Below are positions 1-7,232 of a DNA stretch of 16,870 nt, piece after piece. Source of the DNA: MHLP01 sp043736515 (lineage in GTDB: Bacteria > Patescibacteriota > Minisyncoccia > Phycocordibacterales > UBA6899); contig JAYTCK010000068.1 of NCBI GenBank assembly GCA_043736515.1, positions 1-16,870 of the forward strand. Reading direction: 5' to 3'. The translations under genes were made by a program, and so were the position numbers. Within the stretch, counting starts at the first letter, position 1; the number at the start of each line of letters is the position of its first letter. The notes beneath the pieces are model-generated. The model saw only the letters and a program-made list of their open reading frames with translations, was not told the origin of the DNA and searched no databases.

Positions 1-59
1 GGTGTCACCTCTCGTGCTGCTTCTTTTTGGAATGCCCCGTCTCTCTTTTGCGTTGCCAT
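1..59 (-). CDS. Possible 5' end of an unidentified minus-strand gene (runs off the window)
   Basis: An ATG at 59-57 on the minus strand opens a frame that stays open to the window edge and reads MATQKRDGAFQKEAAREVT. The frame is also open upstream of the ATG, so the start could lie further back. The residues are polar and charged, but 19 codons are too few to name a family. It would be divergent from the GIY-YIG gene at 155. No clear promoter or ribosome binding site supports it, so this is a weak call. Confidence 0.3.
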   Translation of the reverse strand, partial: MATQKRDGAFQKEAAREVT

Positions 60-154
60 TCTTCGATAGCGACCAATAGTGGTGACGCGATAAAGCAGAC
101 TATTCTTTATGCTACCCACCTGCCGCCTTGCGTCAATGTGATATTCTGAGGTTA

Positions 155-403
155 TTGTATTACGTTTATCTTCTCAAATGTGCGGATGGCACTCTCTACA
201 CGGGCATCACGACAGACGTCGCCCGAAGATTGAGTGAGCACAAAAGCGGCAAGGGTGGCAATTATACACGCGCAAAAAAGGCGATGAAGATTCTCTATAC
301 CGAAAAGTGCACAGATAGAAGTACTGCCTCAAAACGGGAAGCAGCAATCAAAAAAATGTCGCGCCAGCAGAAACTCGATCTTATTCGTGTTACCATAATT
401 TAA
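155..403 (+). CDS. GIY-YIG nuclease superfamily protein (YhbQ/UPF0213-like)
   Basis: This 82-residue protein is the size of a stand-alone GIY-YIG domain. It begins YYVYLLKCADGTLYTGITTD, where YVY and YTG match the GIY and YIG strands. The catalytic-type Arg follows in ARRLSEH, and the metal-binding-type Glu lies in SKREAAIKKM. The family includes single-domain proteins with proposed roles in DNA repair or nucleic-acid processing; the substrate here is unknown. I chose the TTG at 155 because it places the start right at the domain edge, as in homologues, with AGG just upstream. An in-frame TTG at 128 would add nine residues. The stop codon overlaps the ATG of the next gene (TAATG), which suggests translational coupling. 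Confidence 0.9.
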   Translation: MYYVYLLKCADGTLYTGITTDVARRLSEHKSGKGGNYTRAKKAMKILYTEKCTDRSTASKREAAIKKMSRQQKLDLIRVTII

Positions 404-1629
404 TGAAGACAATTTTCTTTATCAGCACGCTCCTCCTTGTTTTTTCCGTGGGATACACGGCATATGCACAAGGAGCCGACGGCTCGTCGGGCGCAGAACC
501 TGCAACTACTACTTCTCCGGGGAGCGCCGCGGAGCCGAGTTCTCCGGCAGGAGGGGCGAGCGGCACAGCAGGTGTGGTCCCCGCACGTGGTGAGCTAGGA
601 GTTGTGTCACCACCTTCCGTCACGCCACGAGCAACCTCAAGTGGTGCTCTATCGCCTGCGGAAGCTCCCGCACTAGAGAGCACACCCACACCTGCCGGGG
701 CCTTTGAAGTGCCCATTGTCCAACCAGAAATTTATGCAGTAGCGCCCAGCACAAATAACATTGTGCCGCTCGCTCTCCTGGGCGCCGCGCTCACCTTCTT
801 TCTGGGAGTTTTCTTTGCGGCACGCACAAATAAAAAAAGTAAAGGTAATAAAGATCCCTGTGGAGCGTTGAAAAAAGATCTTGAAGCGGGAGTAACGGCG
901 TATGATCTGATCACTGGTGAAATCACCGTGCAGGAGCTCCTCGTTCTGGAACTTAAAAAGAAAATAAAAGATATTGAGCACAGCCTCAAAGAGGCGGCAA
1001 AGGAATCCGCAATGAAGCGCGCACGGGAAGTAGCAGAAGACATGCTTACAAAGGAGACAAGAGAAGAGATGGCAAAGGCGGCAGAGCTCGCAGCGGATAC
1101 AAAGGCTGCCTACGATGATTACACACACAAGTATAAGCTTGCACAAGACCTCCTTGAAATCCTCAAAGGGAGACAAAAAGGATTAGCCGATCAGGTGCGG
1201 GAAAGGGCAGCCGCGTTCAAAATCTGCACGCAAGGTGTAGCACTTATGGGTGTGGGTAGAGAGAGTGGAGCGCCGGAAATAGTTCTCCACGGCAAGGAGG
1301 AGAGGCTGCTCTCCGGCACAATCCGGGAAAACAGCCTCGAAGATAAACGTATCTTTGAAGATATAAAAATCAGGCGTACGTGGAAAGAAGAAGACGGAAC
1401 GCTCCACGATGTGGAGGTAACAGAAAAACAGGCACTTGCATTCCAGCAAGTTCTGAAAAAAGGGCCGTGGCACCTCCATTTTAAGGAACAAGGAAATGAT
1501 AAAGTCATCGTCGTATTTTCCGATAAGATATTTCGTATTCGAGGGGGAGACAAAGATACATGGAAAGAAGCTGTTGCTTATGGAAAAGCCCTGGGTATTC
1601 CCGAGGAGCAGCTTGATTTTGCGAGCTGA
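403..1629 (+). CDS. Unrecognised exported membrane protein: signal peptide, Pro/Ala/Ser-rich linker, TM helix, coiled coil, C-terminal domain
   Basis: The 408 residues have a clear order. Residues 1-23 are a signal peptide ending AYA. Residues 24-118 form a low-complexity segment rich in Ala, Pro, Ser, Gly and Thr. Residues 120-141 (VPLALLGAALTFFLGVFFAA) form a transmembrane helix followed by a basic stretch (RTNKKSKGNK). Residues 150-270 are a charged, probably coiled-coil region bounded by two cysteines (DPC and KICTQG). A compact mixed domain fills the C-terminus, ending near VIVVFSDKIFRIRGGDKDTW. The linker should lie outside and the coiled coil inside. I know no family name for it. There is no Shine-Dalgarno site, and its ATG overlaps the GIY-YIG stop, so it is probably read by coupling. 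The linker is visibly more G+C-rich than the rest of the gene. Confidence 0.85.
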   Translation: MKTIFFISTLLLVFSVGYTAYAQGADGSSGAEPATTTSPGSAAEPSSPAGGASGTAGVVPARGELGVVSPPSVTPRATSSGALSPAEAPALESTPTPAGAFEVPIVQPEIYAVAPSTNNIVPLALLGAALTFFLGVFFAARTNKKSKGNKDPCGALKKDLEAGVTAYDLITGEITVQELLVLELKKKIKDIEHSLKEAAKESAMKRAREVAEDMLTKETREEMAKAAELAADTKAAYDDYTHKYKLAQDLLEILKGRQKGLADQVRERAAAFKICTQGVALMGVGRESGAPEIVLHGKEERLLSGTIRENSLEDKRIFEDIKIRRTWKEEDGTLHDVEVTEKQALAFQQVLKKGPWHLHFKEQGNDKVIVVFSDKIFRIRGGDKDTWKEAVAYGKALGIPEEQLDFAS

Positions 1630-1669
1630 ATTTATCTCCCAAAAATTCATCGTATATTGAGGTGAAACT

Positions 1670-1678
1670 TGCTACTAT
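1670..1678 (+). promoter_or_regulatory. Putative extended -10 promoter of the VOC gene
   Basis: The sequence TGCTACTAT matches an extended -10 box (TGn followed by TACTAT). It would start transcription near 1685, about 24 nt before the ATG at 1709. No good -35 box is seen. Confidence 0.4.
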
Positions 1679-1708
1679 AGAGCTCATTAACCACAAACAA
1701 AGAAAATC

Positions 1709-2122
1709 ATGTCCACAAAAATTTTTGTAAATCTACCAGTAAAGGACCTGGAAAAAAGCAAAACATTTTACACCGCACTCGGATACACGATCAACCCGCA
1801 GTTCACCAATGAAGACGCCGCATGCGTGGTGATCAGTGAACACATCTATGCGATGATCCTTCTTCCGAAATTCTTTAAGCGGTTTACAAAAAAGGAGATC
1901 GTCGATGCGACAAAAAGTACCGAAGCGATCATTGCGCTTTCTGCAAAGAGCAGAGAAGAAGTCGACGAGCTCGCAAAGCGGGCAGTGAGTGCGGGAGGAG
2001 TGCTCTCGCGCGATGTCGAGGATTATGGCTGGATGTACAGTCGTAGCTTCGAAGATCTCGACGGCCACCAGTTTGAAGTGGTATGGATGGACGAAACCAA
2101 AAAAGAGGAGGTCGCGGGATAG
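1709..2122 (+). CDS. VOC superfamily (glyoxalase/bleomycin-resistance fold) protein
   Basis: The 137-residue length fits a one-domain vicinal-oxygen-chelate protein made of two beta-alpha-beta-beta-beta modules. The N-terminal module opens with the hallmark VNLPVKDLEKSKTFYTALGY. The second ends with SRSFEDLDGHQFEVVWMD, the usual final strands carrying the Glu metal ligand position. The middle (TKSTEAIIALSAKSREEVDE) is the typical hinge before the second module. Members of the subgroup seen in CPR and many other bacteria are annotated only as VOC or glyoxalase-like, and the substrate cannot be read from sequence. The gene has its own putative promoter and no Shine-Dalgarno site. A hairpin overlaps its stop codon. 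Confidence 0.88.
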   Translation: MSTKIFVNLPVKDLEKSKTFYTALGYTINPQFTNEDAACVVISEHIYAMILLPKFFKRFTKKEIVDATKSTEAIIALSAKSREEVDELAKRAVSAGGVLSRDVEDYGWMYSRSFEDLDGHQFEVVWMDETKKEEVAG

Positions 2123-2131
2123 ATTTCCCGC
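2114..2131 (+). other. Hairpin overlapping the VOC stop codon
   Basis: GCGGGA at 2114-2119 pairs with TCCCGC at 2126-2131 around a 6-nt loop that contains the TAG stop. No U-rich tract follows directly, so it is at best a weak or non-canonical terminator, or an mRNA 3' stabiliser. Confidence 0.35.
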
Positions 2132-2187
2132 ATGATTCTCGGTAAAATTATGAATAATATTAATAAAGCTAACTTCGGTTCTTTTTT

Positions 2188-3045
2188 ATGAACAAACAAT
2201 ATCTTATTATCGGCGCGGTTGCAGCACTGCTTCTCCTCGGAGGTGGCGCCGCCGTCATGATGTCGCAGAAGGGGGGAGGGCAAGACGGCATCAAAAATAC
2301 ATTAGGAGTGAGCGTCGCCAAGCTCTTCAACGCCGAGTGTCGCTACAACGACCCTGAACTTTGTAAGTTTATGAATAATTGGGCTATGCCTTCTGAGTAC
2401 TCCATGCGTTCAACCATGTCCTCAAAGAGCACACCCAAGATGGAGTTCGAAAGCCATGTTGATGGAGAAGATTCACATACGATCATGAGAGAGGCGGGAA
2501 AGGTAACGAACGAGACAATTACACTTGGAGGAGTCGATTACATTAAGGACCTTTCCGATAACATATGGTGGAAGATCGCAAAAGAAAAGGTGCCCGAAAC
2601 TCCTATGGACGAGGCAGTAGAGACCGATTTCAACTTCACCGAAAAGATGGCCGAGGTTGAAGATAAGACCACCTATGTACGCCTTGGCAAAGAGGCTTGC
2701 GGCACTTCAACGTGCTACAAATACGAAATTATCGACCCCGAGAACAAGATGACCAAAGAATATATTTGGTTTGACGATGAAGATTATCTTATGAGAAAGA
2801 TGCGCAGTGAAGAACAGGGTGGAGGAATGATGATCTCAGAGTTCGAGACCACCTACGGAAATGTTTCGATTGCCACCCCGTCACCCGTCAAAGAAGGCAC
2901 CGCGCTTGAAGCGTATGGAGCTTCATCGGGTATGAGCAAAACAGAGATCGCAGAAATGAAGAAGATGCAAGAAGACATGGAAAAATCCAATGCAGAGTAT
3001 CTCCAAAACATGCCACAGGATGTGTCGGCAGATATGACTTATTAA
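2188..3045 (+). CDS. Unrecognised membrane-anchored extracytoplasmic protein
   Basis: The 285 residues begin with a short basic start (MNKQ) and a hydrophobic segment (YLIIGAVAALLLLGGGAAVMM), acting as an uncleaved anchor or signal peptide without a lipobox Cys. The rest is soluble and acidic, with alternating strands. Two cysteine pairs (AECRYNDPELC and ACGTSTCYKYE) probably form disulfides outside the membrane. The pattern of strands such as ITLGGVDYIKDLSDNIWWKI and CYKYEIIDPENKMTKEYIWF recalls LolA/LppX-type half-barrel lipoproteins, but that is only a fold impression. The last 50 residues are a Met- and Glu-rich helix (TEIAEMKKMQEDMEK). The GFA-like gene follows after 18 nt, probably in the same transcript. 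Confidence 0.83.
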   Translation: MNKQYLIIGAVAALLLLGGGAAVMMSQKGGGQDGIKNTLGVSVAKLFNAECRYNDPELCKFMNNWAMPSEYSMRSTMSSKSTPKMEFESHVDGEDSHTIMREAGKVTNETITLGGVDYIKDLSDNIWWKIAKEKVPETPMDEAVETDFNFTEKMAEVEDKTTYVRLGKEACGTSTCYKYEIIDPENKMTKEYIWFDDEDYLMRKMRSEEQGGGMMISEFETTYGNVSIATPSPVKEGTALEAYGASSGMSKTEIAEMKKMQEDMEKSNAEYLQNMPQDVSADMTY

Positions 3046-3063
3046 ATCAGCCAATAACTCAAC

Positions 3064-3411
3064 ATGAAATACACCGGTGGATGTCACTGCGGGGCTGTGA
3101 CCTATGAAGCAGAAATGAAGCTTACCAAAGCAATAACGTGTAACTGTTCGCATTGCAGCAAAAAAGGATTTATTTTGACGTTTATTCCCGCCGAACAGCT
3201 CACACTGCTTTCGGGTGAGGAAAATCTCACACGCTACGAATTCAACAAAAAGATGATTCAGCATCTCTTCTGCAAAACATGCGGGGTAGAGTCATTTGCG
3301 CGTGGGAAGGGGCATGGAGGGGCTCCAACCGCAATGATTAACGTACGCTGCCTCGACAATGTTGATTCACGCACGCTCCAAATCACCGAATTCAACGGGA
3401 AGGATTTATAG
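3064..3411 (+). CDS. GFA family (CENP-V/formaldehyde-activating-like) zinc protein
   Basis: The 115-residue protein shows the cysteine pattern of the GFA fold: GCHCG (C7, C9), CNCSHC (C26, C28, C31) and FCKTCG (C70, C73). In the family these residues bind structural and catalytic zinc ions. The founding member promotes the glutathione-formaldehyde adduct, but most bacterial members have no proven substrate, and that activity should not be assumed here. The length is typical. It follows the anchored protein by 18 nt with no promoter or Shine-Dalgarno site of its own, so it is probably the second gene of that transcript. Confidence 0.9.
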   Translation: MKYTGGCHCGAVTYEAEMKLTKAITCNCSHCSKKGFILTFIPAEQLTLLSGEENLTRYEFNKKMIQHLFCKTCGVESFARGKGHGGAPTAMINVRCLDNVDSRTLQITEFNGKDL

Positions 3412-3442
3412 CCCTCAGTACAGCCCTCATTCATTGGACGTA

Positions 3443-3471
3443 TTGATTATTTTATACATATGTGGTAGTAT
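3443..3471 (+). promoter_or_regulatory. Promoter TTGATT-17-TAGTAT giving a near-leaderless mRNA
   Basis: A -35 box TTGATT (3443-3448) is followed by a 17-bp spacer and TAGTAT (3466-3471), with TGG just before the -10 box as an extended element. The expected start at about 3478 lies 2-3 nt before the ATG at 3481, so the message would have almost no leader. Confidence 0.55.
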
Positions 3472-3480
3472 GTTTGGGTT

Positions 3481-3705
3481 ATGAAAAAACCACCAGAAAT
3501 CAAGCTCAATGAACTCCAGATAACTCAAGGCGAGTTTTTGAAATCGTTCAACCAGCATATGCCGGAGGCCTATCCGCGCGCCACGGTTTCTCTCCTCAAT
3601 CGCTTCAAAGAGGCCCACTCCGCCCTATTTAAGCACGGAGATATGTGGTCGCTCGATATCCATCGCAAGAAAGTTATGGATTGGCTCCCTCGAAACACCC
3701 TCTAA
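3481..3705 (+). CDS. Small unrecognised soluble protein (74 aa)
   Basis: The protein reads as a compact, mostly helical, soluble domain with no signal peptide or membrane helix. It includes ITQGEFLKSFNQHMPEAYPR and ends KVMDWLPRNTL. It has no motif I can tie to a function. Reality as a gene rests on its own well-formed promoter with start point right at the ATG, protein-like composition, and a strong terminator 8 nt after the stop. It therefore forms a one-gene transcription unit. It could be a small nucleic-acid-binding or adaptor protein, but nothing in the sequence proves this. Confidence 0.7.
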   Translation: MKKPPEIKLNELQITQGEFLKSFNQHMPEAYPRATVSLLNRFKEAHSALFKHGDMWSLDIHRKKVMDWLPRNTL

Positions 3706-3713
3706 TATTAAGC

Positions 3714-3746
3714 AAAAAAGGCCTGCACTCGTGCAGATCTTTTTTT
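3714..3746 (+). terminator. Intrinsic terminator after the 74-aa gene
   Basis: An A-run (3714-3719), then CTGCA and TGCAG around a CTCG tetraloop, then CTTTTTTT. The A and T runs extend the stem, so it is a classical terminator that could also work in reverse. Confidence 0.85.
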
Positions 3747-3824
3747 ATTCACACTGTTAAAAGGTTTCTTGTGAGACCCCTCAAATAAGTAAATTGGCGT
3801 GGTGGATTAATATTGAACATACGC

Positions 3825-3830
3825 TATAAT
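3825..3830 (+). promoter_or_regulatory. Consensus -10 box TATAAT, leaderless start of the formyltransferase gene
   Basis: A perfect TATAAT ends 8 nt before the ATG at 3839, so transcription should begin within a base or two of the start codon. No clear -35 hexamer is present. The position argues against an upstream TTG start at 3830, which would lie before the transcript begins. Confidence 0.52.
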
Positions 3831-3838
3831 TGTTATTC

Positions 3839-4651
3839 ATGGGGATCGTATTTATCACTATTCCGGGCGAAGCGAAACGGGCCTTTGCAAACTCACTTCA
3901 CGAGAAGACAGGCGGCGCTGTTGATCTTATTATCGTACAGAAGCCGAAACGAGTGAATGTTATTGAAAGTGTTCTTCGTCTTGCCAAGACTGTTGGCTGG
4001 CTCAATCTTCCACGTGAGCTTTGGCACGGACTCCTCTTGCGACTAGACGGCACAAAAGAGGCACTTGAATATTTCCGCGCACACACCCCGCTTGCGGGAG
4101 GGGAATACGTTCCTCCGTTTATTGAAGTTGACTCAATAAACAGTGATAAGGTTCACGAATTACTCAAGCGTATTTCACCTGACCTGTTGGTGATTTGGGG
4201 CACCACCGTTCTTGAGGATCGGGTCGTCAAGACGGCAAAGAAGGCGATTAACCTCCACCTTGGGTACTGTCCGCATTATCGGGGCGCACTGGCAAATCAG
4301 CATGCAGTATCACGTGGGGATATGAGCCGTATTGGGGCAACGATTCACTATGTCGAGAGGAAAGTTGATGCAGGGGAGATACTTGCCGTAGTTGCCGCTG
4401 ACCATCTGAAATCCCCAAAAGATCTCTTCCGCGACCTCAATGATCGTGTGATGGCGCTGTATCTTGATATCGCGACGCGGTTACATCATGGCGAGCATAT
4501 CGCGGGAATTCCCCAGGACACCTCGCGTGCGGAGAATTTTCTCCTTAAACACTGGACGCCGACAAAGCGTCACCTCGTCGGGCAGAAGATACTTGCGTGG
4601 GAGCGGGCATTTGTTGAGGAAAATTCAGCTGACCGTATCCTTGCCCCATAA
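3839..4651 (+). CDS. Formyltransferase-fold protein (Fmt/PurN/sugar formyltransferase family)
   Basis: The 270-residue protein carries the 10-formyltetrahydrofolate transferase core. The catalytic trio is present as N138 and H140 in INLHLGYCPHYRG and D177 in VDAGEIL, with spacing like that of methionyl-tRNA formyltransferase. The segment ISPDLLVIWGTTVL is the usual strand and turn before the active site. The Fmt SLLP signature is replaced by GYCPHYRG, and no C-terminal tRNA-binding barrel is recognisable. An amino-sugar or other small-molecule formyltransferase is therefore more likely than Fmt itself, though the acceptor is unknown. The N-terminus (GIVFITIPGEAKRAFANSL) is a Rossmann-like strand and helix. 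A short hairpin follows the gene. Confidence 0.85.
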   Translation: MGIVFITIPGEAKRAFANSLHEKTGGAVDLIIVQKPKRVNVIESVLRLAKTVGWLNLPRELWHGLLLRLDGTKEALEYFRAHTPLAGGEYVPPFIEVDSINSDKVHELLKRISPDLLVIWGTTVLEDRVVKTAKKAINLHLGYCPHYRGALANQHAVSRGDMSRIGATIHYVERKVDAGEILAVVAADHLKSPKDLFRDLNDRVMALYLDIATRLHHGEHIAGIPQDTSRAENFLLKHWTPTKRHLVGQKILAWERAFVEENSADRILAP

Positions 4652-4708
4652 AATGTTACACATGGACAAACGGGTCCCTGATTCGTTACAATGAATTGCA
4701 AGAAATCC

Positions 4709-4727
4709 CTCCTTTAACGGAGTTTTT
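4709..4727 (+). terminator. Weak candidate terminator
   Basis: CTCC (4709-4712) pairs with GGAG (4719-4722) around a 6-nt loop and is followed by TTTTT. The stem is only 4 bp, so termination would be inefficient. A possible -10 box (TATCAT, 4731-4736) for the next gene lies just after it, 14 nt before the ATG at 4751. Confidence 0.35.
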
Positions 4728-4750
4728 CATTATCATTTAGCTTTTGTAGT

Positions 4751-5437
4751 ATGGAAGAAAACAAACAAGAGGAATTGCACCCAGCTGCCCCAGAGAGCGA
4801 GACCGCTCTGAACACCACAGCAAGTGGGCATAAGCAAATCAAGATCAGCATCAAGACTGCATCAATTGTTGCCGGTGTTGTTATCGTACTCGCACTTCTT
4901 TTCACTTGCCGCGGAATTTTTGTCGCCGCCACGGTAGATGGCCGCCCGATCAGCCGTCTCGCACTTATACATCAGCTTGAGAAAACTTCAGGAAAAAGTG
5001 CTCTCGACATGATGATTGTACAGAAAATCATTGATTTGGAAGCAAAGAAAAAAGGCATTACGGTAACTGCGGAGGAAATTGCTGCACAGCTAAAAATTAT
5101 CGAGGACCAGGTTTCCGCACAAGGAGGAACAACCTTAGCTGAAATGCTCGTCGCACGCGGTATGACACAGCAAGACCTGGAGAAACAGATTGTTACTCAA
5201 CAGCAGGTTGAAAAGATGGTCGTCGACAAAATAGGTGTGACGGACATGGAGATCGATCAGTTTATCTCAAGCCAGAAGATCACACTCAAAGCAGAAGAAG
5301 TGGCACAAGCACGAACGCAGATCGCCACTCAATTGAAGCAGCAAAAAATAAGCACAGAAGGAAATGCGCTCGTTGAGTCTTTGCGCAAGGATGCGAAGAT
5401 TTCCTACTTCGTCGACTTTGCAGGAGAGACCAAGTAG
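4751..5437 (+). CDS. Membrane-anchored SurA N-terminal-domain-like protein without a PPIase domain
   Basis: This 228-residue protein has a polar cytoplasmic N-terminus (1-30), a transmembrane helix (about 36-54, TASIVAGVVIVLALLFTC) and an extracytoplasmic domain. That domain starts VAATVDGRPISRLALIHQLEK, the typical opening of SurA/PrsA-type chaperone N-domains, where a strand around V-D-G-x-P-I is followed by helices. The motif KIIDLEAKKKGITVTAEEI is also characteristic. No parvulin isomerase domain follows; the rest is helical. It is probably an anchored holdase for secreted proteins, a layout I associate with CPR genomes. It is followed by a strong two-way terminator. Confidence 0.8.
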   Translation: MEENKQEELHPAAPESETALNTTASGHKQIKISIKTASIVAGVVIVLALLFTCRGIFVAATVDGRPISRLALIHQLEKTSGKSALDMMIVQKIIDLEAKKKGITVTAEEIAAQLKIIEDQVSAQGGTTLAEMLVARGMTQQDLEKQIVTQQQVEKMVVDKIGVTDMEIDQFISSQKITLKAEEVAQARTQIATQLKQQKISTEGNALVESLRKDAKISYFVDFAGETK

Positions 5438-5453
5438 ATATCACAGAGTAAAT

Positions 5454-5489
5454 AAAAATACTCGCCTTCAAAAAAGTGCGAGTATTTTT
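5454..5489. terminator. Bidirectional intrinsic terminator between convergent genes
   Basis: AAAAATACTCGC (5454-5465) pairs perfectly with GCGAGTATTTTT (5478-5489) over 12 bp with a 12-nt loop. The A and T tracts make it symmetrical, so it serves both the SurA-N-like gene and the minus-strand gene ending at 5525. Confidence 0.92.
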
Positions 5490-5524
5490 GTGCCCAAAAT
5501 AAAGCTGTGGTTGCTCCGACCAAT

Positions 5525-6616
5525 TTAGAATATCGTGTAGTAGGTTTTTACGGTGTTCTCGCAGGTAGTTTTTACAACACCCTGTTCCTTTGCGCAGAGC
5601 GTATATGCTTCCTTGTCGGAATGAAAGTAGGAGACAAAATCTTTTGCCGCCCCTATAATGCAATGCTCTTGTTGGCGCAGGTTTAGCGCGAGTGCGCACC
5701 ACTCATGAGTTTGCTTTGGATCACTGACGCTTTGTCCAGATGCATCGCGGCCGATACTCTCGACGCAGGTATCCCGATAAGCCTCCTCTACTCCGGCACA
5801 AAGCTCAAAAAGGTTGGCGAAACTTCGGCCGTTTTTTGTCAGCGCATATGATGTTTGCATGAGGTAGCACTGCCCTTTGTACTTTTCTGCAACTGCAGTA
5901 CAAGGGTACATCAGGTCATCTGGCTTCAGGTATTTTGAAAAATGAGTCCGATTGTCGACCATGACGTTTTCCATATAGACTCCTCCGTAACACGATTGCT
6001 TTTCCCAATCCCCGGTTAAGGTCTCGCAGAGATCAAGCGATTCAAATAATTCATTTTTTGTCACCGCCATGTACCCGTGTCCCAAGCCGTGCACGCAGTT
6101 GAAATAATCGAATGAGTACTCTGCCTTCCCGTTAATATTGGCGCAAAAACTGTCTCCTTTGGCAGCAATAGTCTCGGAATTAAATTGTTTTAGTGCCTGT
6201 TCGACAACGCCATGATAGTAGCCAGACCAGCACAATCCATCTCCGTAGGTAAACGCTTTTCCAATATCACCGCCATACATTTCCGCTGCGACATTGCCCA
6301 CCGAATGAATAAGCTGGTGGCATTGTGATACAACAAATGGATCTTTTTCATAGTGCACTTTCAGGTTGGCAAGCGCGATTTCCGGACCCAGTTCGCGTGT
6401 CACTGTTTCAAAATGTTTTTTTCGGCATTGAAAATCTTGAACCTTCTCGTTGACGCAGCGTTCAAAAGGGGGAGGTGGCGGCACAACTTCTTGTGCGAGC
6501 ACGTAATGAGTAAGAAAAAGAGTAGTCCCCAGGAGTGGGATAAACGCAAGTGTTGCCATAAGCAAAAAATGCGAAAAACTTCGGCTGGCTTTCTGTTCTT
6601 TTTGGTGTTTACTCAT
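5525..6616 (-). CDS. Cys/His-rich exported protein of no named family
   Basis: The 363-residue protein has a basic N-terminus and a hydrophobic helix (about 17-41, ending HYVLAQ) as signal peptide or anchor, then PPPPP and a large cysteine-rich domain. Conserved-looking motifs are CHQLIH (C99, H100, H104), GLCWSGYYHG (C129, H135) and CVHGLGHGYM (C174, H176, H180). Many further cysteines suggest disulfides, and five closely spaced histidines suggest a metal site. I recall similar CH...H / HGxGHG proteins in CPR bacteria and Thaumarchaeota but cannot verify it. The start is the second ATG (6616), because the -10 box abuts the first ATG (6625), which would lie upstream of the transcript start. 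It ends beside a shared terminator. Confidence 0.85.
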   Translation of the reverse strand: MSKHQKEQKASRSFSHFLLMATLAFIPLLGTTLFLTHYVLAQEVVPPPPPFERCVNEKVQDFQCRKKHFETVTRELGPEIALANLKVHYEKDPFVVSQCHQLIHSVGNVAAEMYGGDIGKAFTYGDGLCWSGYYHGVVEQALKQFNSETIAAKGDSFCANINGKAEYSFDYFNCVHGLGHGYMAVTKNELFESLDLCETLTGDWEKQSCYGGVYMENVMVDNRTHFSKYLKPDDLMYPCTAVAEKYKGQCYLMQTSYALTKNGRSFANLFELCAGVEEAYRDTCVESIGRDASGQSVSDPKQTHEWCALALNLRQQEHCIIGAAKDFVSYFHSDKEAYTLCAKEQGVVKTTCENTVKTYYTIF

Positions 6617-6625
6617 AATTGTCAT

Positions 6626-6634
6626 TTTATACTA
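6626..6634 (-). promoter_or_regulatory. -10 region of the Cys/His-rich gene
   Basis: On the minus strand TAGTATAAA offers two overlapping -10 boxes (TAGTAT 6634-6629, TATAAA 6631-6626). Either puts the start at about 6619-6622, a few bases before the ATG at 6616. It lies about 50 bp from the divergent promoter at 6682. Confidence 0.45.
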
Positions 6635-6681
6635 TTCGGCTCATCATGCCACTCGGTCGTGTGCATTCAACTACAATGCGA

Positions 6682-6687
6682 TATACT
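6682..6687 (+). promoter_or_regulatory. -10 box TATACT for a leaderless mRNA
   Basis: TATACT ends 6 nt before the ATG at 6694, so transcription should begin at the A of the start codon. This decides for the ATG at 6694 over in-frame codons further upstream. Confidence 0.5.
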
Positions 6688-6693
6688 ACGGAA

Positions 6694-7227
6694 ATGAATG
6701 ATGAAGATTTCCTTGATCGGCTTGCAGTGAACGCGACGCAACGTATTGGCTCGCTCGCTTCTATCATTACTCACACGGTACTATTTGCGGGAATTTTTGG
6801 GTTGCAGTGGCTCGGACTCACCTTAGATAAAATTTTGCTCATATTAACTACGATTGTTTCGCTTGAGGCGATATACCTCGCGATATTTATTCAAATGACC
6901 ATCAACCGCCAGGCGCGGAAAATCGCGGAGGTGGGAGTCGACGTTGTGGGCATTCAGGAAAACGTTGAAGAAATTTCTAAAGAACTCGACGAGATCCAGG
7001 AAGATGTTGAAGAAATTCAGGAAGACGCCAAAGAAATCAGCGAAGACATGGAGGGTATTCAGGAGCACATCGAGCACATCGAGGAGAATGTTGAAGACTT
7101 AAGCGAGGAGATGGAAAAAGATGACCGCGAGGATGCCGCCGAACGCACCGAGGATCAGCAAAAGATCGCAAAGATCGAGCAGGTACTCGAGGAACTGTTA
7201 CGCGAAATAAAAACCCTCAAACAATAA
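6694..7227 (+). CDS. DUF1003-like two-TM protein with a heptad coiled-coil tail
   Basis: The 177-residue protein has a short N-terminus followed by two hydrophobic helices (about 22-43 and 46-68). The loop and second helix, LTTIVSLEAIYLAIFIQMTINRQ, strongly resemble the DUF1003 signature. The remaining 100 residues are cytoplasmic, strongly acidic and almost perfectly heptad-repeated (EEIQEDV, EEIQEDA, KEISEDM, EGIQEHI, EHIEENV, EDLSEEM, about residues 87-135), so they should form a long parallel coiled coil. The function is unknown; a membrane-tethered scaffold is plausible. The gene is divergent from the Cys/His-rich gene and convergent with the next one, leaving only 5 nt between stop codons. 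A start at 6619 would lie upstream of the predicted promoter. Confidence 0.72.
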   Translation: MNDEDFLDRLAVNATQRIGSLASIITHTVLFAGIFGLQWLGLTLDKILLILTTIVSLEAIYLAIFIQMTINRQARKIAEVGVDVVGIQENVEEISKELDEIQEDVEEIQEDAKEISEDMEGIQEHIEHIEENVEDLSEEMEKDDREDAAERTEDQQKIAKIEQVLEELLREIKTLKQ

Positions 7228-7232
7228 GCGGC

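Noticed and set aside
673..1176. Long minus-strand open frames opposite the 408-aa gene
   Set aside because: They are Cys/Phe-rich shadows of the coding strand, whose signal peptide, TM and coiled coil are clear.
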